Source: JBGPBY01 sp041481485 (GTDB taxonomy: Bacteria > Acidobacteriota > Terriglobia > 20CM-2-55-15). From it: DNA of 7,546 bases. Where the stretch lies: NCBI GenBank assembly GCA_041481485.1, contig JBGPBY010000364.1, positions 1 through 7,546 of the forward strand, in the 5' to 3' direction. Each line of letters opens with the position of its first letter. Within the stretch, counting starts at the first letter, position 1. Shown here in pieces: positions 1 to 7,105 of the stretch. The notes beneath the pieces were generated by a model that did no database searches, was not told where the DNA came from, and saw only the letters and a program-made list of their open reading frames with translations. Position numbers and translations under genes: made by a program.

Positions 1-66
1 ACCCACCCACCCCCCCCCAAAACACAACAACTCACAACTCTCATTTGAAGACTGCCTCCCACCGTA
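1..66. other. Low-complexity C-rich intergenic stretch
   Basis: This short stretch lies beyond the 3' end of the RNase gene. It holds two CCC runs (2-4 and 6-8) and a nine-C run (10-18), each separated by a single A, followed by an A/C-rich segment. The minus strand therefore has four possible G-tracts with short loops, which is a possible G-quadruplex. A weak 6-bp inverted repeat (43-48 with 67-72) spans the RNase stop codon but lacks a T-run, so I do not call it a terminator. No gene is visible. Confidence 0.6.
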
Positions 67-1539
67 TCAAATCAATTCGAAGTCGATGAACCCGCGCTCG
101 GGGTTGGTGGATACCAGCCGGACATGCACCTGGTCTCCGACGTCGAGGTGAGGAGGCGGCCCCATCAGCTTGCCTTCGACCGGGGGATGCGACAATCGCA
201 CCCACGTTCCGTCGCTCGATACACCGGAGACCACGGCGCTGAACTTCTGTCCAATTCGAGTGGAGAGCAATGTCGCCGCAGCGCACTTGCGCACCAGCCG
301 TTCCACCTTGTTGGCGTCATCTTCCTTTTCCGTGCAGTGCCTGGCCAGATCGACCAGTTCCGAATTCGAATACGGATTCCGGTTTCCGGAAACGGCGGCC
401 TTGACCAGTCTTTGCGTAATCAGATCGGGATAGCGGCGATTCGGCGCCGTCGAGTGCGAATAGTTTTGAACCGCCAGTCCAAAATGTCCCGGCGCTTCTT
501 CATGGGGCAGCTTCACCATGTATTCGCCGCGTCCCAGCAATTTGATGATGGCCAGTGACAAATCTGCGAAGTGGGCGGGATTGGATTTCTGCTGTTCCTG
601 CAGAAAGCTCTCCAGCGCTTTCCCGTCCGGCTCGGGCGGCAGCGAGAATCCGAGCGACGACGCCAGCGCCACAATGCGGTCCCAGCGTGCCGGAACTCGA
701 ACGACGCGCCGAATGCTCGGGAAGCCTTTTCCATCGAGAAAGCCTGCCGTCGACTGATTGGAAGCAATCATAAAATCCTCGATCACGTAGCTCGCGCGAT
801 TCTGTTGCCGCGTCTCGAGATCGAGAACCGAGCCTTCCGGCGACATCACCGGATGCAGTTCCATGGTATGGAACGACAGCGCTCCCGCTTCGTGCCGCCG
901 GATGCGAAGTTTTCGCGCGATGGTGTCCTGCAGTATCAGTTGGGCCTGCAGTTCCGGATTCTTTTCAATCTTGGCCAGCGTTCGCCGGCCGGCTTCGGTC
1001 ACATCCGCGCCGTACGCCTTGTCGAGCCAGGCGGCAACCGCGTTATAGGTCAGCTGGGCCTGGTTCTGCACAATGGCGGGATACATTGTCGATTCAGTCA
1101 CGTTGCCGTCGTCGTCGACGAAAAACTCGGAAACGACCGCCAGGCGCTGCTGGCCCTCGTTGAGTGAACTCAAATCGGTGGAGAGAGACTCGGGAAGCAT
1201 CATGAATGTCTCGACGCCGGTGTAAACCGAAGTCGTGTTTTGCGCAGCTGCACGATCGAGCGGTGAGTGAATGGGCACGAAATAATCCACATCCGCAATA
1301 CCGACGAAGATGCGCGTGCCATTTTTTTCACTGTGCGCATACTCAACCTGGTCGAGATCCCGGGAGTCATCGTTGTCGATCGACGACCAGCACCAGGAAC
1401 TCAGATCGCGCGTAGCCATGGCGTCAAATGGCGGCTCGATCTCCCGAACCACCTGCTTGTGGACTTCTTCCGGGAAGCGAGTGAGAAATCCGCGGTCCTG
1501 CATCGCACGTTCAGCTATGGTTTTCAAATCGCGCATCAT
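67..1539 (-). CDS. RNB-domain (RNase II/R family) exoribonuclease, compact form
   Basis: This 490-residue protein is a predicted 3'-5' exoribonuclease that hydrolyses single-stranded RNA in the cytoplasm. The RNB catalytic domain spans roughly residues 45-380. Its first signature, SIDNDDSRDLDQ (53-64), carries Asp55, Asp61 and Asp63 as expected metal ligands. The fourth canonical Asp is replaced by Gln64. The second signature, HSTAPNRRYPDL (362-373), contains the conserved arginine pair near the active site. Residues about 430-490 resemble a C-terminal S1 RNA-binding domain. The N-terminus before the RNB domain is only about 45 residues, so the tandem cold-shock domains of full-length RNase R/II are missing, and the whole protein is much shorter than E. 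coli RNase II or RNase R. Two consecutive ATGs (1539 and 1536) can start it, and neither has a strong Shine-Dalgarno. The gene is transcribed away from the redox operon and is probably unrelated to it. The family call is firm; activity and substrate are inferred. Confidence 0.93.
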   Translation of the reverse strand: MMRDLKTIAERAMQDRGFLTRFPEEVHKQVVREIEPPFDAMATRDLSSWCWSSIDNDDSRDLDQVEYAHSEKNGTRIFVGIADVDYFVPIHSPLDRAAAQNTTSVYTGVETFMMLPESLSTDLSSLNEGQQRLAVVSEFFVDDDGNVTESTMYPAIVQNQAQLTYNAVAAWLDKAYGADVTEAGRRTLAKIEKNPELQAQLILQDTIARKLRIRRHEAGALSFHTMELHPVMSPEGSVLDLETRQQNRASYVIEDFMIASNQSTAGFLDGKGFPSIRRVVRVPARWDRIVALASSLGFSLPPEPDGKALESFLQEQQKSNPAHFADLSLAIIKLLGRGEYMVKLPHEEAPGHFGLAVQNYSHSTAPNRRYPDLITQRLVKAAVSGNRNPYSNSELVDLARHCTEKEDDANKVERLVRKCAAATLLSTRIGQKFSAVVSGVSSDGTWVRLSHPPVEGKLMGPPPHLDVGDQVHVRLVSTNPERGFIDFELI

Positions 1540-1609
1540 TCAGCGAAGGTATCACAGCAAGAAAGAGGTTGCAGAGTTTCGACTGAGAGCATTAAATGTT
1601 GGCGGCCGT
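1540..1609. promoter_or_regulatory. Divergent intergenic region with a weak plus-strand promoter candidate
   Basis: These 70 bases separate the two divergent genes, so both need a promoter here or just inside the neighbouring gene. On the plus strand, TTGCAG (1569-1574) and TTAAAT (1592-1597) are 17 bases apart, a sigma-70-like arrangement with 3 of 6 and 4 of 6 consensus matches. If used, transcription would start only a few bases before the ATG at 1610, giving a nearly leaderless mRNA. That would agree with the absence of a good ribosome-binding site there. No operator palindrome stands out. The region assignment follows from gene layout; the promoter boxes are a weak guess. Confidence 0.3.
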
Positions 1610-2248
1610 ATGAAACAAGAAAGAAACAGTGAAACGCCGCTTCGCGGTCTGATCACACTGTTCATAGTTTTGGGAGTGGGGGGAATCGTTTCGGCGTTGC
1701 TTTTCAATAGCAGCACTCTGCGCGGGCAGTCCAATCGTCAAGATCCTCCAGTAGGGTCAACCGGGGTTTTCACTTCAGCTCATCCGACAATCGGCTTGTC
1801 TGTCCGTCATTTCTTTGGAATGCGATCCGAACCCGTGCAGCCCATTGCCTACGATCATCGCGCCCATATTGAAACTGCGATGATGGAATGCCTGGACTGC
1901 CATACCGGTGCGCTCACCGGCCCGCGGGCCACCATTCCCGATGTGCGATGGTGCATGAGCTGTCATAAGACCAAGGCTACGGATAAGCCTGCAGTTCAGC
2001 AGGTCGCGGCCTATTTCAATCGAGGCGAAGACATTCCCTGGCAGCGCGTCTACGGCTGGAACGATGAAGCCCACGTGCGGTTCAATCACGTGGCGCACCT
2101 GGCGGCCTCTGTACAATGCGCCACCTGTCACGGCGATGTGGGATCGATGACAGTGGCCCGGCGAGTTGTGGATCATTCCATGGGATTCTGCATCTCGTGT
2201 CACAAGGAGAAAAAGGCATCGATCGATTGCCTCACTTGTCACTTCTAA
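1610..2248 (+). CDS. actA: Membrane-anchored pentaheme cytochrome c, ActA-like subunit
   Basis: This 212-residue protein should be the periplasmic multiheme subunit that carries electrons between the Fe-S subunit and a soluble or membrane partner. A single hydrophobic helix (about residues 13-33) after a charged N-terminus looks like an uncleaved signal anchor. Five CxxCH haem-attachment motifs begin at Cys94, Cys115, Cys170, Cys194 and Cys207. The last one ends one residue before the C-terminus. Candidate distal histidine ligands sit in YDHRAH (81-86), FNHVAH (158-163) and VVDHS (187-190), the spacing seen in cytochrome c7/c3-type folds. Five haems match ActA of alternative complex III; the QrcA subunit of Qrc is, as I recall, hexahaem. 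The frame stays open far upstream across the antisense of the RNase gene. I chose the ATG at 1610 because the membrane anchor follows it directly. It is the first gene of the five-gene operon, 34 bases before the next. Confidence 0.92.
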   Translation: MKQERNSETPLRGLITLFIVLGVGGIVSALLFNSSTLRGQSNRQDPPVGSTGVFTSAHPTIGLSVRHFFGMRSEPVQPIAYDHRAHIETAMMECLDCHTGALTGPRATIPDVRWCMSCHKTKATDKPAVQQVAAYFNRGEDIPWQRVYGWNDEAHVRFNHVAHLAASVQCATCHGDVGSMTVARRVVDHSMGFCISCHKEKKASIDCLTCHF

Positions 2249-2282
2249 CCGGCGCCAGTCGTAATTCAATATTGGGATAAAT

Positions 2283-4532
2283 ATGGATCGACGCGATTTT
2301 CTGAAAATAACTGCCGCTTCCGGCGCCAGCGCCACTCTCGCCAGCTGCGGTAATCCCGAACATTCCATGGTCCGGTTTATTCCGGAAGAAGAGCTCTCCG
2401 GCGGCGTTGCCGTTTGGAAGCCCAGCATCTGCCCATTGTGCCCGGCCGGCTGCGGCATGCTCGTGCGCGTCATGGACGGCGAGGCCGAAGTCATTCGCAA
2501 TGGTAAAAAGGGAACCATTCAGATGGGGCTCGCGAAAAAACTCGAGGGCAATCCGAATCATCCCATCAGTCAGGGGAAACTTTGCGTTCGCGGACAGGCG
2601 GCGATCCAGGTCACGTACCACCCGGACCGCATCATTCATCCACTGAAACGCAGCGGCGCGCGCGGCACCGGCCCATTTCAGGAAATCACCTGGGACGAGG
2701 CCATGAGCATGCTTGTATCTCAACTCAATGGATTGGCCGCGAGCGGAAATCAGAAAGCTGCCGTGTTTCTGACGAAACCGATGCGTGATCAACGGCAAAC
2801 CTTGATTTCGGAATTCTCCAGCCGCTTTGGCGCGTCAGTCCCGGTAACGTTCGACCCGCTTGGCGATCATGTGCTGCGCCGCGCGAATGCGCGGAGCTTT
2901 GGTTACGATCAGCTGCCAACGTTCGACATCGGACGATCGAGGTACGTGCTCTCGTTCGGTGCGGACTTTCTGGGCACATGGAATTCTCCGGTCACGCAAA
3001 GCATTGGCTACGGAGATATGCGCCAGGGCAAACTTCAGGATCAACCGGCAAAACGCGGAAAGTTCGTGCAGTTTGAAGCGCGTATGTCTCAAACCGGAGC
3101 GAATGCCGATGAATGGATACCCGTCAATCCGGGAACCGAAGGCGTGCTCGCTCTCGGTCTGGCACACGTGATCATGAAAGCAGGCCTTCGCAAACCTGAG
3201 GCTGTCGGCGCTGCCGGATCGCAAATTGCCGGCTGGCCGGGACTCGCGGATTATGCTCCGGAAGAAGTAGAGAAGCGCACCGGTGTCAAAGCCGAACGCG
3301 TCAAACGCATTGCGAAAGAGTTTGCAAATAACGGGCCCGCCATCGCGATAATCGGTGGCTCGCCGCTGGCGCACACGAACGGAATGTTCGGCGCGCTGGC
3401 GGTCAATGCGCTGAATGCCCTGATTGGCAATGCAGGCGCTGGTAACGGGGAATCGCCAATGGGGTTTATGCGGCAGCCGAAGCCGAACGCCGATCAAAAC
3501 CGGCACTTTGAATCATTCATTGCGGACGCCGCACAAAACAACGAACGGGTAAAAGTCCTGCTGCTGCACGAAGCAAATCCCGTCTATGGTTCGCCTCCCG
3601 CGTGGCGGGTTCGTGAAACGCTTTCGAAAATTCCGTTCATCGCAAGTTTCGGCAGCTTCATCGATGAGACGAGCATACTCGCGGATCTGATACTTCCCGA
3701 TCATTCGTTTCTGGAATCGTGGGTGGATCACATTGCCGAGTCCGGAGATTCCGGCCCAGTCATCGGCCTCGCTCCGCCAGCCATGCATGCGCTGCATCAA
3801 ACGCGCGCGATGCCGGATGTGCTGCTTGATGCGAGCCGGAAACTGGCCAAACCGCTCGGTCCGCCAATGCCGTGGAAGTCGTATGAAGAAATGCTGAAAG
3901 CTTCTGTAGAAGCCGTCGATCCTTCAAAGGATGCGTGGAAAAGTGCGCAACAACTTGGGGGAGTCATGCCTCCTGCAAACGTGTCACTGCCTGCGCCGCA
4001 AACCACTCGTGGCGGTTCTCCGTTGTCCTATTCCGAACCGCAATTCGATGGCGATGCCGGACAATTTCCGTTTCATTTTCTGCCGTTTCAATCCCAGGCA
4101 TTCCTTGATGGATCGCTGGCGCATCTGCCATGGCTCCAGGAATTGCCCGATGTGCTCACGACGGCGATGTGGAGCAGTTGGGTGGAACTGAATCCGCAAA
4201 CCGCTGCGAGACTGGGAATCGCAGCCGGCGATACGATCGAGGTTTCTTCCAATCATGGAAATCTTCAGTCTCCGGCGGTGATCTCGCCGGGCATCGCGCC
4301 GAACATCATTGCCATGCCGATGGGACAAGGTCATGAGACATTCACTCGATTTGCCAGCGGGCGCGGCGCGAATCCCATATCGATTCTTGCGCCGATGACG
4401 GAGCCGGAAACCGGTTCTCTGGCCTGGGCCGCCACGCGGGTGCGTGTGGCGAAAGTTCAGTCGCCATCGAAATCCAAATTGATTCTGTTCGCCGGAAGCT
4501 TACGTGAGCATCCGGAGGATATTGGGAGATAA
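2283..4532 (+). CDS. actB: Molybdopterin-oxidoreductase-fold Tat lipoprotein, ActB N-terminal-half equivalent
   Basis: This 749-residue protein is the large periplasmic subunit of the complex. It opens with a twin-arginine signal, DRRDFLK (2-8), and a lipobox LASC with Cys22 as the acylation residue, so it should be exported folded and lipid-anchored. A [4Fe-4S] motif follows: Cys50, Cys53, Cys57 and Cys101 (Cx2Cx3Cx43C, the last in KLCVRG). The MopB core covers about 60-560. A C-terminal molybdopterin-dinucleotide-binding-type beta-barrel covers about 590-735. No cysteine occurs after Cys101, so there is no Cys ligand for molybdenum, and no evident Ser ligand in the matching region (about 180-200). 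It probably lacks a catalytic Mo site, like ActB and QrcB. In typical ACIII this domain is fused to the ferredoxin part; here it stops 6 bases before that gene. The alternative reading is an active Psr/Phs-like reductase, which I consider less likely given the ActD neighbour. Confidence 0.88.
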   Translation: MDRRDFLKITAASGASATLASCGNPEHSMVRFIPEEELSGGVAVWKPSICPLCPAGCGMLVRVMDGEAEVIRNGKKGTIQMGLAKKLEGNPNHPISQGKLCVRGQAAIQVTYHPDRIIHPLKRSGARGTGPFQEITWDEAMSMLVSQLNGLAASGNQKAAVFLTKPMRDQRQTLISEFSSRFGASVPVTFDPLGDHVLRRANARSFGYDQLPTFDIGRSRYVLSFGADFLGTWNSPVTQSIGYGDMRQGKLQDQPAKRGKFVQFEARMSQTGANADEWIPVNPGTEGVLALGLAHVIMKAGLRKPEAVGAAGSQIAGWPGLADYAPEEVEKRTGVKAERVKRIAKEFANNGPAIAIIGGSPLAHTNGMFGALAVNALNALIGNAGAGNGESPMGFMRQPKPNADQNRHFESFIADAAQNNERVKVLLLHEANPVYGSPPAWRVRETLSKIPFIASFGSFIDETSILADLILPDHSFLESWVDHIAESGDSGPVIGLAPPAMHALHQTRAMPDVLLDASRKLAKPLGPPMPWKSYEEMLKASVEAVDPSKDAWKSAQQLGGVMPPANVSLPAPQTTRGGSPLSYSEPQFDGDAGQFPFHFLPFQSQAFLDGSLAHLPWLQELPDVLTTAMWSSWVELNPQTAARLGIAAGDTIEVSSNHGNLQSPAVISPGIAPNIIAMPMGQGHETFTRFASGRGANPISILAPMTEPETGSLAWAATRVRVAKVQSPSKSKLILFAGSLREHPEDIGR
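4524..4528 (+). promoter_or_regulatory. Ribosome-binding site GGGAG for the ferredoxin subunit
   Basis: GGGAG lies inside the last codons of the preceding gene, ten bases before the ATG at 4539. It supports the split of the two ActB halves into separately initiated proteins rather than a frameshift artefact of one fused gene. Confidence 0.5.
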
Positions 4533-4538
4533 GAGCGC

Positions 4539-5246
4539 ATGCCGCATCACTGGGGAATGGCGGTGGATCTGGATCGCTGCACGGGGTGTGAGGCCTGCGT
4601 TGTCGCGTGCCATGCCGAAAACAACATCGCGACTGTCGGCGACAGCGAAGCGGCGCGCGGCCGCGCCATGCATTGGATCCGCGTGGAACGCTACTGGGAA
4701 GGCGAGTTTCCGGAAGTGAAGGTCAAGTTCCGTCCTGTATTTTGCCAGCAATGCGACAACGCTCCGTGCGAACCGGTTTGCCCCACTTACGCGAGTGCGC
4801 ATTCGGAAGAAGGCCTCAACGCTCAGATCTACAATCGCTGTATCGGCACACGCTATTGCGCGAATGCCTGCACGTACAATGTCCGCTTTTTCAATTTCTA
4901 CCCGCCCGCGTGGGAGAAGCCGCTGCACCTGCAGCTGAATCCCGACGTTTCGGTTCGCGAAGGCGGCGTGATGGAAAAGTGCACGTTCTGTGTGCAGCGC
5001 ATCAATGCCGCCGAGGTTGCCGCCGGCATGCAAAAAAGGACATTAATGGATGGGGAGATTCAGCCGGCGTGTGTGCAATCGTGCACGGCCAATGCGCTGG
5101 TATTCGGCGATCTGAACGATCCGGAGAGCGCCGTCTCGAAGCTTGCGGAGTCACCTCGCGGGACAAAGCTGCTCGAAGAACTCGGCACGAAACCCAAAGT
5201 GACCTACCTTCTGAAGGAATCCTGGCATGAGTCGCGCGGCGCATAA
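4539..5246 (+). CDS. actB: Four-cluster ferredoxin-type iron-sulfur subunit, ActB C-terminal-half equivalent
   Basis: This 235-residue protein is the electron wire between the quinol site in ActC and the cytochrome. It has 15 cysteines, all in cluster motifs: Cys14/17/20/24 (Cx2Cx2Cx3C), Cys69/72/77/81 (Cx2Cx4Cx3C), Cys101/107/111 with Thr104 in the fourth ligand place, and Cys148/151/178/182 (Cx2Cx26Cx3C). Three [4Fe-4S] clusters and one [3Fe-4S] cluster are expected, matching the complement described for ActB of ACIII. The segments WGMAVDLDRCTGC (5-17) and CIGTRYCANAC (101-111) are characteristic of the ActB ferredoxin domain. There is no signal peptide, so it is probably exported by piggy-back with the Tat-bearing large subunit. 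A second in-frame Met at residue 7 is a possible alternative start. The 3' end overlaps the next gene by 20 bases. Family membership is clear; ACIII versus Qrc/Psr affiliation is inferred from motif details and neighbours. Confidence 0.92.
   Translation: MPHHWGMAVDLDRCTGCEACVVACHAENNIATVGDSEAARGRAMHWIRVERYWEGEFPEVKVKFRPVFCQQCDNAPCEPVCPTYASAHSEEGLNAQIYNRCIGTRYCANACTYNVRFFNFYPPAWEKPLHLQLNPDVSVREGGVMEKCTFCVQRINAAEVAAGMQKRTLMDGEIQPACVQSCTANALVFGDLNDPESAVSKLAESPRGTKLLEELGTKPKVTYLLKESWHESRGA
5214..5218 (+). promoter_or_regulatory. Ribosome-binding site AAGGA for the NrfD/ActC gene
   Basis: AAGGA is eight bases before the ATG at 5227, inside the 3' end of the ferredoxin gene. It supports the start that produces a 20-base gene overlap and suggests translational coupling. 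Confidence 0.5.
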
Positions 5247-6579
5247 TTCACTGGCCGACGATCTGCTGCGTCCGGTACTGCATTCCTCACGGGCGTTTTA
5301 CATTACCGCCGCCATACTCGGCACGATCGTGCTTTGTGGATTATCGACCTGGTTTTATCAGATCTATTACGGCATCGGCGTGACCGGCGACAATTGGCCC
5401 GTGTTCTGGGGTTTTCACGAAACCAACTTCGTCTTCTGGATCGGCATCAGTCACGCGGGAACGCTGATTTCGGCGATTCTTCGAATCGTCAACGCGACGT
5501 GGCGGCGCCCGGTGACGCGATGCGCGGAAGTGATCACGGCATTCGCACTGATGATCGGCGCCATGTTTCCGTTGATCCATCTCGGACGGCCGTGGCTCGC
5601 CTGGTGGCTGATTCCGTATCCCAGCGAGCGCGGGCTGTGGCCAAATTACCGGTCGCCGCTGGTGTGGGATTTTTTTGCCATCAATACGTATCTTCTTTCG
5701 AGCCTTCTATTCCTTGCACTGCCGGCAATTCCGGACATGGCGCTGATTCGCGATCGCACCAAAGGCTGGCGGCGGACGCTATACGGAAAGCTCAGCCTCG
5801 GGTGGCAGGGCACGCCGAAACAGTGGCATCGTCTCGAATCGGCAATGCACTTGATGGCTCTGGCGATCATTCCCATTGCCGTATCGGTCCATACCATCGT
5901 TTCGTTCGATTTTTCCATGGCCGTGGTGCCGATGTGGCATTCGACCATCTTTGGTCCGTACTTTGTCGCCGGCGCAATCTTCAGCGGCATTGCCGCGCTG
6001 AACATTGTCATGGCGGTCATTCGCAAGCTCCTGCATCTGGAAAAATATCTGCAGCCGGTGCACTTTCAGAATCTCGGCAAGCTGATGCTTGCGATGAGCC
6101 TGTTATGGGGTTATTTCGTTTTCAATGAACGCCTCGTCACCTGGTACGGAAACACGACGCACGAAATGACGGCACTGTGGTCCACACAAATGGGCCGCTA
6201 CTCGCCGCTGTTCTGGACCATGGTCTTTTGCAATTTCATTCTTCCGTTCCCGCTGCTGACAATCAAAAGGCTGCGTTCCATTACGTCAACGGTTGTTGCG
6301 TCGTGCGGTGTGGTGGTGGGAATGTGGATCGAACGATTCCTCATCATTGTGCCGTCGCTGTCGTACAAGAGCATGCCGTACTCCTGGGGATCCTATATGC
6401 CGCGGTGGCCGGAAATTGTGATTCTCGCCTCGTCTTTTGCGGCAATGGGATTGTTGTACCTGCTGTTTTCCAAATTCATACCCATCATTTCGATCTGGGA
6501 AATGAAGGTTGGCGAGCATCCGGAAATCCAGATCGCCGCACAGGTGCAGGAAGCCGAGGCCGCCGGAGAACTTACATGA
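5227..6579 (+). CDS. actC: NrfD/PsrC-family polytopic membrane subunit, ActC-like
   Basis: This 450-residue integral membrane protein should hold the quinone site of the complex. Ten hydrophobic helices can be drawn, at about residues 24-48, 67-89, 102-120, 143-171, 206-228, 242-266, 285-307, 328-347, 353-378 and 394-421. Ten helices and this length fit ActC/ActF and QrcD rather than the shorter eight-helix NrfD forms. Family-like landmarks include GISHAGTLISAIL (73-85), HLGRPW (118-123), SPLVWDFF (143-150), SVHTIVSFDFS (220-230) and the following WHSTIFGPYFVAGAIFSG (237-254). The His and Asp residues within them (His76, His118, His222, Asp228, His238) are candidates for quinol binding or proton transfer, inferred from conservation as I remember it. 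The C-terminal tail after 425 is short and acidic. The stop codon overlaps the next gene's start codon. This is the only NrfD-type gene in the window; canonical ACIII has two (ActC and ActF). Confidence 0.93.
   Translation: MSRAAHNSLADDLLRPVLHSSRAFYITAAILGTIVLCGLSTWFYQIYYGIGVTGDNWPVFWGFHETNFVFWIGISHAGTLISAILRIVNATWRRPVTRCAEVITAFALMIGAMFPLIHLGRPWLAWWLIPYPSERGLWPNYRSPLVWDFFAINTYLLSSLLFLALPAIPDMALIRDRTKGWRRTLYGKLSLGWQGTPKQWHRLESAMHLMALAIIPIAVSVHTIVSFDFSMAVVPMWHSTIFGPYFVAGAIFSGIAALNIVMAVIRKLLHLEKYLQPVHFQNLGKLMLAMSLLWGYFVFNERLVTWYGNTTHEMTALWSTQMGRYSPLFWTMVFCNFILPFPLLTIKRLRSITSTVVASCGVVVGMWIERFLIIVPSLSYKSMPYSWGSYMPRWPEIVILASSFAAMGLLYLLFSKFIPIISIWEMKVGEHPEIQIAAQVQEAEAAGELT
6565..6568 (+). promoter_or_regulatory. 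Ribosome-binding site GGAG deciding the ActD start
   Basis: GGAG is seven bases before the ATG at 6576. The frame is open for about 400 bases further upstream, but those codons are only the shifted frame of ActC. The site and the ATGA overlap with the ActC stop fix the start at 6576. Confidence 0.6.
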
Positions 6580-7076
6580 CCGCAATCTACGGACTTTATA
6601 CAACGCCGATTCTTGCACAACAGGCATTCGATTCATTACGGGATGCCGGCATTCGCGAACGGGACATTACAATTCAGTCGTCCGAGCCGCTCGAAGAATA
6701 CGAGTTTGGCGCGAGAGATCGCGAAACCGTCATGCCGTGGACAGCCATTCTCGGTGGGACGATCGGTCTGATTGGCGGATATTTGCTGACGTCGATAACG
6801 CAACGAGCTTGGGCCATCAACACCGGAGGCATGCCGATTGTGACGAATTGGACGAATTTGATCGTGATTTTTGAGCTCACCATGCTCGGGGCTGTTTTTG
6901 CGACGGTGCTGACGCTGCTGATTTCGGCGCGGATTCCCGCGCGGCTGCCGCAGATTTATGATGCCGAAATATCGAGGGGGAAAATACTGGTAGGAGTGGC
7001 CAATCCTCCACATGTGGAGAAAGTGGAACGCGCATTGAGGAAAATCGGGGGAACAGTGCGGAGAATTGATGGATAA
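6576..7076 (+). CDS. actD: DUF3341 membrane protein, ActD-like subunit
   Basis: This 166-residue protein resembles ActD, the small two-helix subunit that packs beside ActC in alternative complex III; it carries no cofactor motif. The N-terminal part (1-50) starts with IYGLYTTPILAQQAFDSLRD, a ferredoxin-like alpha/beta segment typical of DUF3341. Two transmembrane helices follow at about residues 55-79 and 93-118. The C-terminal part (about 119-166) returns to a soluble fold with GKILVGV and a helix EKVERALRKIGG. There are no cysteines. The start overlaps the ActC stop by four bases (ATGA). Its presence is the strongest context argument for calling the cluster ACIII-like rather than Qrc or polysulfide reductase, since those lack this subunit as far as I know. 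It is the last gene of the operon; neither actE nor actF follows. Confidence 0.88.
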   Translation: MTAIYGLYTTPILAQQAFDSLRDAGIRERDITIQSSEPLEEYEFGARDRETVMPWTAILGGTIGLIGGYLLTSITQRAWAINTGGMPIVTNWTNLIVIFELTMLGAVFATVLTLLISARIPARLPQIYDAEISRGKILVGVANPPHVEKVERALRKIGGTVRRIDG

Positions 7077-7105
7077 GTGATTCGACCTGAGCGCGTGACT
7101 CCGCC

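Noticed and set aside
43..72. Possible terminator of the RNase gene (6-bp inverted repeat ATTTGA/TCAAAT)
   Set aside because: The stem is short and AT-rich, the loop is 18 bases, it overlaps the stop codon and no U-tract follows.
124..1167. Several plus-strand open frames opposite the RNase gene
   Set aside because: They are antisense shadows of a well-conserved RNB coding region, show no family motifs and have no ribosome-binding sites.
1310..1609. Longer N-terminus for the pentaheme cytochrome starting near 1310
   Set aside because: The extra 100 codons overlap the antisense of the RNase gene and have no membrane or haem features; the membrane anchor follows the ATG at 1610 directly.
6177..6575. 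Upstream extension of the DUF3341 gene
   Set aside because: It is the shifted frame of actC; the ATG at 6576 has a GGAG site and the ATGA overlap, and the product then matches the expected ActD length.
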